Of a stretch of DNA of 64,000 bases, positions 61,654-64,000 are shown one piece after another. A program made the translations under genes and the position numbers. Source of the stretch: Berkiella sp964594635 (GTDB lineage: Bacteria; Pseudomonadota; Gammaproteobacteria; Berkiellales; Berkiellaceae); NCBI GenBank assembly GCA_964594635.1, contig CAZQMV010000001.1:62001-126000 (forward strand), written 5' to 3'. The stretch's first letter is position 1; each line of letters opens with the position of its first letter. Below the pieces are notes generated by a model that worked only from the letters and a program-made list of their open reading frames with translations, did no database searches and had not been told where the DNA came from.

Positions 61654-62556
61654 ATGCTTGTAACAAATTCAATTCAGCAAAGTACTTTAACAAGAGTGTA
61701 TGTGCTCTTCGCCACCATCATATTGATTTGGGGCTTAAGCTGGCCGATGAATAAGATCGGTATGCAGACAATTGCGCCCATTTGGTTTGCGACTTTTCGC
61801 TTGCTGATTGCAACTATAGCAATGTTCGTTTTGGTGGGGGGCTTAAAAAAATTAGTTTTGCCCACTCGCCAAGATTTTCCGCTGATTTTGTCCATTGGGA
61901 TCTTCCAAATGGGCTTTTTTACTTTATTGATTAATTTAGGCTTATTTTATGTCGATGCGGGTCGCTCAGCGATTCTAACCTATACCACGCCATTTTGGGT
62001 GTTGCCTGTTGCAGTATTATTTTTCAAAGAACAAGTATCGTTTTTAAAAATACTGGGTTTTGTATTGGGTATGATAGGTGTTTTGACGTTATTTAGTCCT
62101 TGGAGCATCGATTGGTCAGACAGGGAACAGCTTTTAGGGAATGGTCTATTACTTTTAGCGGCTATCTCATTTGGCATTGCACTGCTTTGTGCACGCAACC
62201 TAAAATGGCATCGTTCTGCCATTGAATTGCTTCCTTGGCAATTGCTAGTAGGAACAATCCCTGTTGTCATCATCGCATTTATTCAAGCTCCCGAGCCGGA
62301 TATTCAGCTCAATTCAACAGCTGTTGTAACATTGGTCTATACCGGCATTCTAGGTACTGCCATTGCTAATTGGTTCTCTACCATTGTTTGCAAAGAATTA
62401 CCTTCTGTGTCTGTTTCAGTTGGGTTTTTAGGAGTACCTATCAGCGGCTTATTATTCTCAACACTTATCTTAAATGAACCCCTTACCTCAGCAATTAAAA
62501 TCGCTATGCTCTTTATTCCTGCAGGTCTTTTTTGTGTTGCGCTAAGTAAGAAGTAA
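61654..62556 (+). CDS. EamA/DMT-family transporter
   Basis: This 300-residue protein has ten membrane helices and two EamA repeats (IWGLSWPMNKIG near residue 26; GILGTAIANWF in the second half), the drug/metabolite transporter fold. The substrate is unknown. AGGG precedes the start. Confidence 0.92.
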   Translation: MLVTNSIQQSTLTRVYVLFATIILIWGLSWPMNKIGMQTIAPIWFATFRLLIATIAMFVLVGGLKKLVLPTRQDFPLILSIGIFQMGFFTLLINLGLFYVDAGRSAILTYTTPFWVLPVAVLFFKEQVSFLKILGFVLGMIGVLTLFSPWSIDWSDREQLLGNGLLLLAAISFGIALLCARNLKWHRSAIELLPWQLLVGTIPVVIIAFIQAPEPDIQLNSTAVVTLVYTGILGTAIANWFSTIVCKELPSVSVSVGFLGVPISGLLFSTLILNEPLTSAIKIAMLFIPAGLFCVALSKK

Positions 62557-62662
62557 CTTTACATATATGAAGTTGATTAACTAATAATGAGTGGGATTGG
62601 GTTGTTAAATATGTTCCAGCTATGAGACTATTGCGAGCAAATTGATTTATGAGGGTCTCGCA

Positions 62663-64000
62663 GTGATCAACCTTATCCAAAACAGCATCTTGAAAAACAC
62701 CTCTTTTATCTCCAATCTACAGGGGACATTAGTCAGTGATCACTTTGAAAAATTGAGGTTTTACACCGAAGATGATGTCAAATTGTTTGGTCGATTACTC
62801 GAATTAAGTGTATTGCGTTTTTTTGATAAAAAAAGCCATCTTGAAAAAGAATATGCTGAAAAAAGCACATTAGTAAACGAAGAATTGATCAAAACGCTAC
62901 AACAATTAGATGCCTATTTAGGCGACTCAGAATTATATATTAATGCCGATTATGTCAAAAAACAGTCGAGAAAGAGCCCACCCAAATTTATCCTCACCGA
63001 GGAACAAAAAGCGCTTACCGATGAAGATTTGGAAAAGTGCATCAAATTAAGCTTTCAGCAAGAAATTGCTAATTTTATGCTAGGGCGTGCTGAGTATTTT
63101 AAGAATATGTCGAGTGATGATTGTATAAAAGCAATTAATCAAAGTACCCGTTATCATCATCAAGCCGAACAAAATAAAGCAGCAAGGGCACAAGTTACGC
63201 CGCCACAACCAAATGAAAAACGTTCCACTGCTTACCCAATGGGTTTAATCAATAGGATCGGCGGAGAAGAAAGATTTCAACAGCTTTTAAGTGTTCTAGC
63301 CAACGACAGAGCTTTCTATCAAGAAGTAAAAGAAGAAGCAGGTGCTCTTCATTGTATAGTCAAGGATGAGGATGGTATCCAATGGAAGATCATCGCTAAG
63401 TTTGATGATAACTTTCAGTTAAATTTAACAAATCTCTCAACACTCTCTGCAGTCAATTTTAAGGGTGAGCGATTGCAAGCAACTCCCGGAAAGATTAGCA
63501 CATCTATCATGTTAACCGCCGGTATTATACCAACTGGTGCATATCAATATTCAATTGCAACGATTCAAGAAATTTTAACAAGCAGGTTCAAACAGTTCAC
63601 CACGATGGGGTTCACGCAATATCAAATGACGTTGAATGAATTACCAGCAGCAGTTGCTGTTCAGATAATGAATAGGCTCATCTCTGATTGCCCTACTCGC
63701 CAGCAAATCGTGCCCATTATTAGAGATATTTCTCAAAGTGCCAGGATCGTGCAGGTAATGATTATGTCTGCTCAACTAGGAGTAGAGCTAAGCATAATGG
63801 GCGGAGAATTAGAAGCCTCCGACGATTTGCCAAGTGTTGTGAATGATGAGCCGAATACGCCAGCTGGCAATGATGAACCTTCTGCACCAATTACTCCCCA
63901 ACTGCAGCTTCGCCGCACACGAACGACGTCTGGAATGCCAAATAGCGCAGCGGAGCCGAATGCTAACGCTGATAGCTGTGCTAAACGTAAAAGAAGGTAG
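62663..64000 (+). CDS. Hypothetical effector-like protein with UIM-like helix and basic C-terminus
   Basis: From GTG 62663 (GAGGG seven bases upstream; a TTG at 62642 would add seven codons) the protein has 445 residues, ending at TAG on the last base. Residues 119-134 (TDEDLEKCIKLSFQQE) match the ubiquitin-interacting-motif pattern of acidic start, Leu, then LS, with Cys at the usual Ala. A Pro/Asn/Glu-rich region (about 385-425) with two NDEP-type repeats precedes a terminal AKRKRR, NLS-like. No enzyme domain is recognised. It may be host-directed; this is inference. Confidence 0.5.
   Translation: MINLIQNSILKNTSFISNLQGTLVSDHFEKLRFYTEDDVKLFGRLLELSVLRFFDKKSHLEKEYAEKSTLVNEELIKTLQQLDAYLGDSELYINADYVKKQSRKSPPKFILTEEQKALTDEDLEKCIKLSFQQEIANFMLGRAEYFKNMSSDDCIKAINQSTRYHHQAEQNKAARAQVTPPQPNEKRSTAYPMGLINRIGGEERFQQLLSVLANDRAFYQEVKEEAGALHCIVKDEDGIQWKIIAKFDDNFQLNLTNLSTLSAVNFKGERLQATPGKISTSIMLTAGIIPTGAYQYSIATIQEILTSRFKQFTTMGFTQYQMTLNELPAAVAVQIMNRLISDCPTRQQIVPIIRDISQSARIVQVMIMSAQLGVELSIMGGELEASDDLPSVVNDEPNTPAGNDEPSAPITPQLQLRRTRTTSGMPNSAAEPNANADSCAKRKRR

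Noticed and set aside
1..64000. CRISPR arrays, tRNA or rRNA genes, IS transposases, prophage genes
   Set aside because: No regularly spaced repeats, tRNA-type T-loops, rRNA segments, transposase or integrase frames were seen on reading both strands.

Overview
The window reads as a chromosomal piece of a gammaproteobacterium, most likely a member of Legionellales (Legionella/Coxiella/Berkiella-like). The clues are a Legionella-type major outer membrane protein, a large ankyrin-repeat protein, a eukaryote-like kinase and several lineage-specific proteins with effector-like features, set among ordinary gammaproteobacterial housekeeping genes. The genus is inferred from content only; no rRNA, tRNA or Dot/Icm core gene is visible.

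Region 1 (1 to about 9.2 kb) is the standout. It is a compact biosynthetic cluster, visibly richer in G+C than the rest. It encodes the complete 3,5-dihydroxyphenylglycine (Dpg) route known from actinobacterial antibiotics: DpgA (type III PKS), DpgB, DpgC (cofactor-free oxygenase), DpgD (on the opposite strand) and a PLP aminotransferase. With these are an arginine:glycine-type amidinotransferase, a PGM1-type ATP-grasp peptide ligase (cut by the left edge), a SAM methyltransferase that seems to lack the usual catalytic His, and an MFS exporter. Together they predict a guanidino-dihydroxyphenylglycine-capped peptide of the pheganomycin/resorcinomycin type. The rest of the cluster, possibly including a precursor peptide, must lie left of base 1.

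Region 2 (9.2 to 31.9 kb) is metabolic and envelope functions: a DUF885 metallopeptidase-like protein, a Legionella-type OMP, malic enzyme, RlmA, a degenerate DnaQ-like protein, a UspA / class I aldolase / kinase-like operon, a GST / sugar dehydrogenase operon, a yeast-type cytosine deaminase, an aspartoacylase-family protein, a flavin amine oxidase next to a ferric-reductase-like protein, pirin, Zn-alcohol dehydrogenase, a CopA-CopB fusion, and a patatin / 3-hydroxybutyrate dehydrogenase pair.

Region 3 (32 to 45.4 kb) holds an MBL hydrolase with a PAS-adenylate cyclase, HisC, DbpA and RhlE, a CsbD/DUF1328 stress locus with promoter repeats, a def/pdxH/small-protein operon, Mpg, Pcm-ThpR and a LysE-family exporter.

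Region 4 (45.6 to 64 kb) is accessory. It has a tandem pair of secreted six-cysteine proteins, a predicted periplasmic methyltransferase, an ICMT-like membrane protein, an ankyrin protein carrying a transglutaminase-like triad, a P-loop protein, a protein with a degenerate caspase/CPD-like core and basic tail, a Rap1a/Tai-like protein and a protein with a UIM-like helix. Many genes end in long perfect hairpins without an obvious U-tract.
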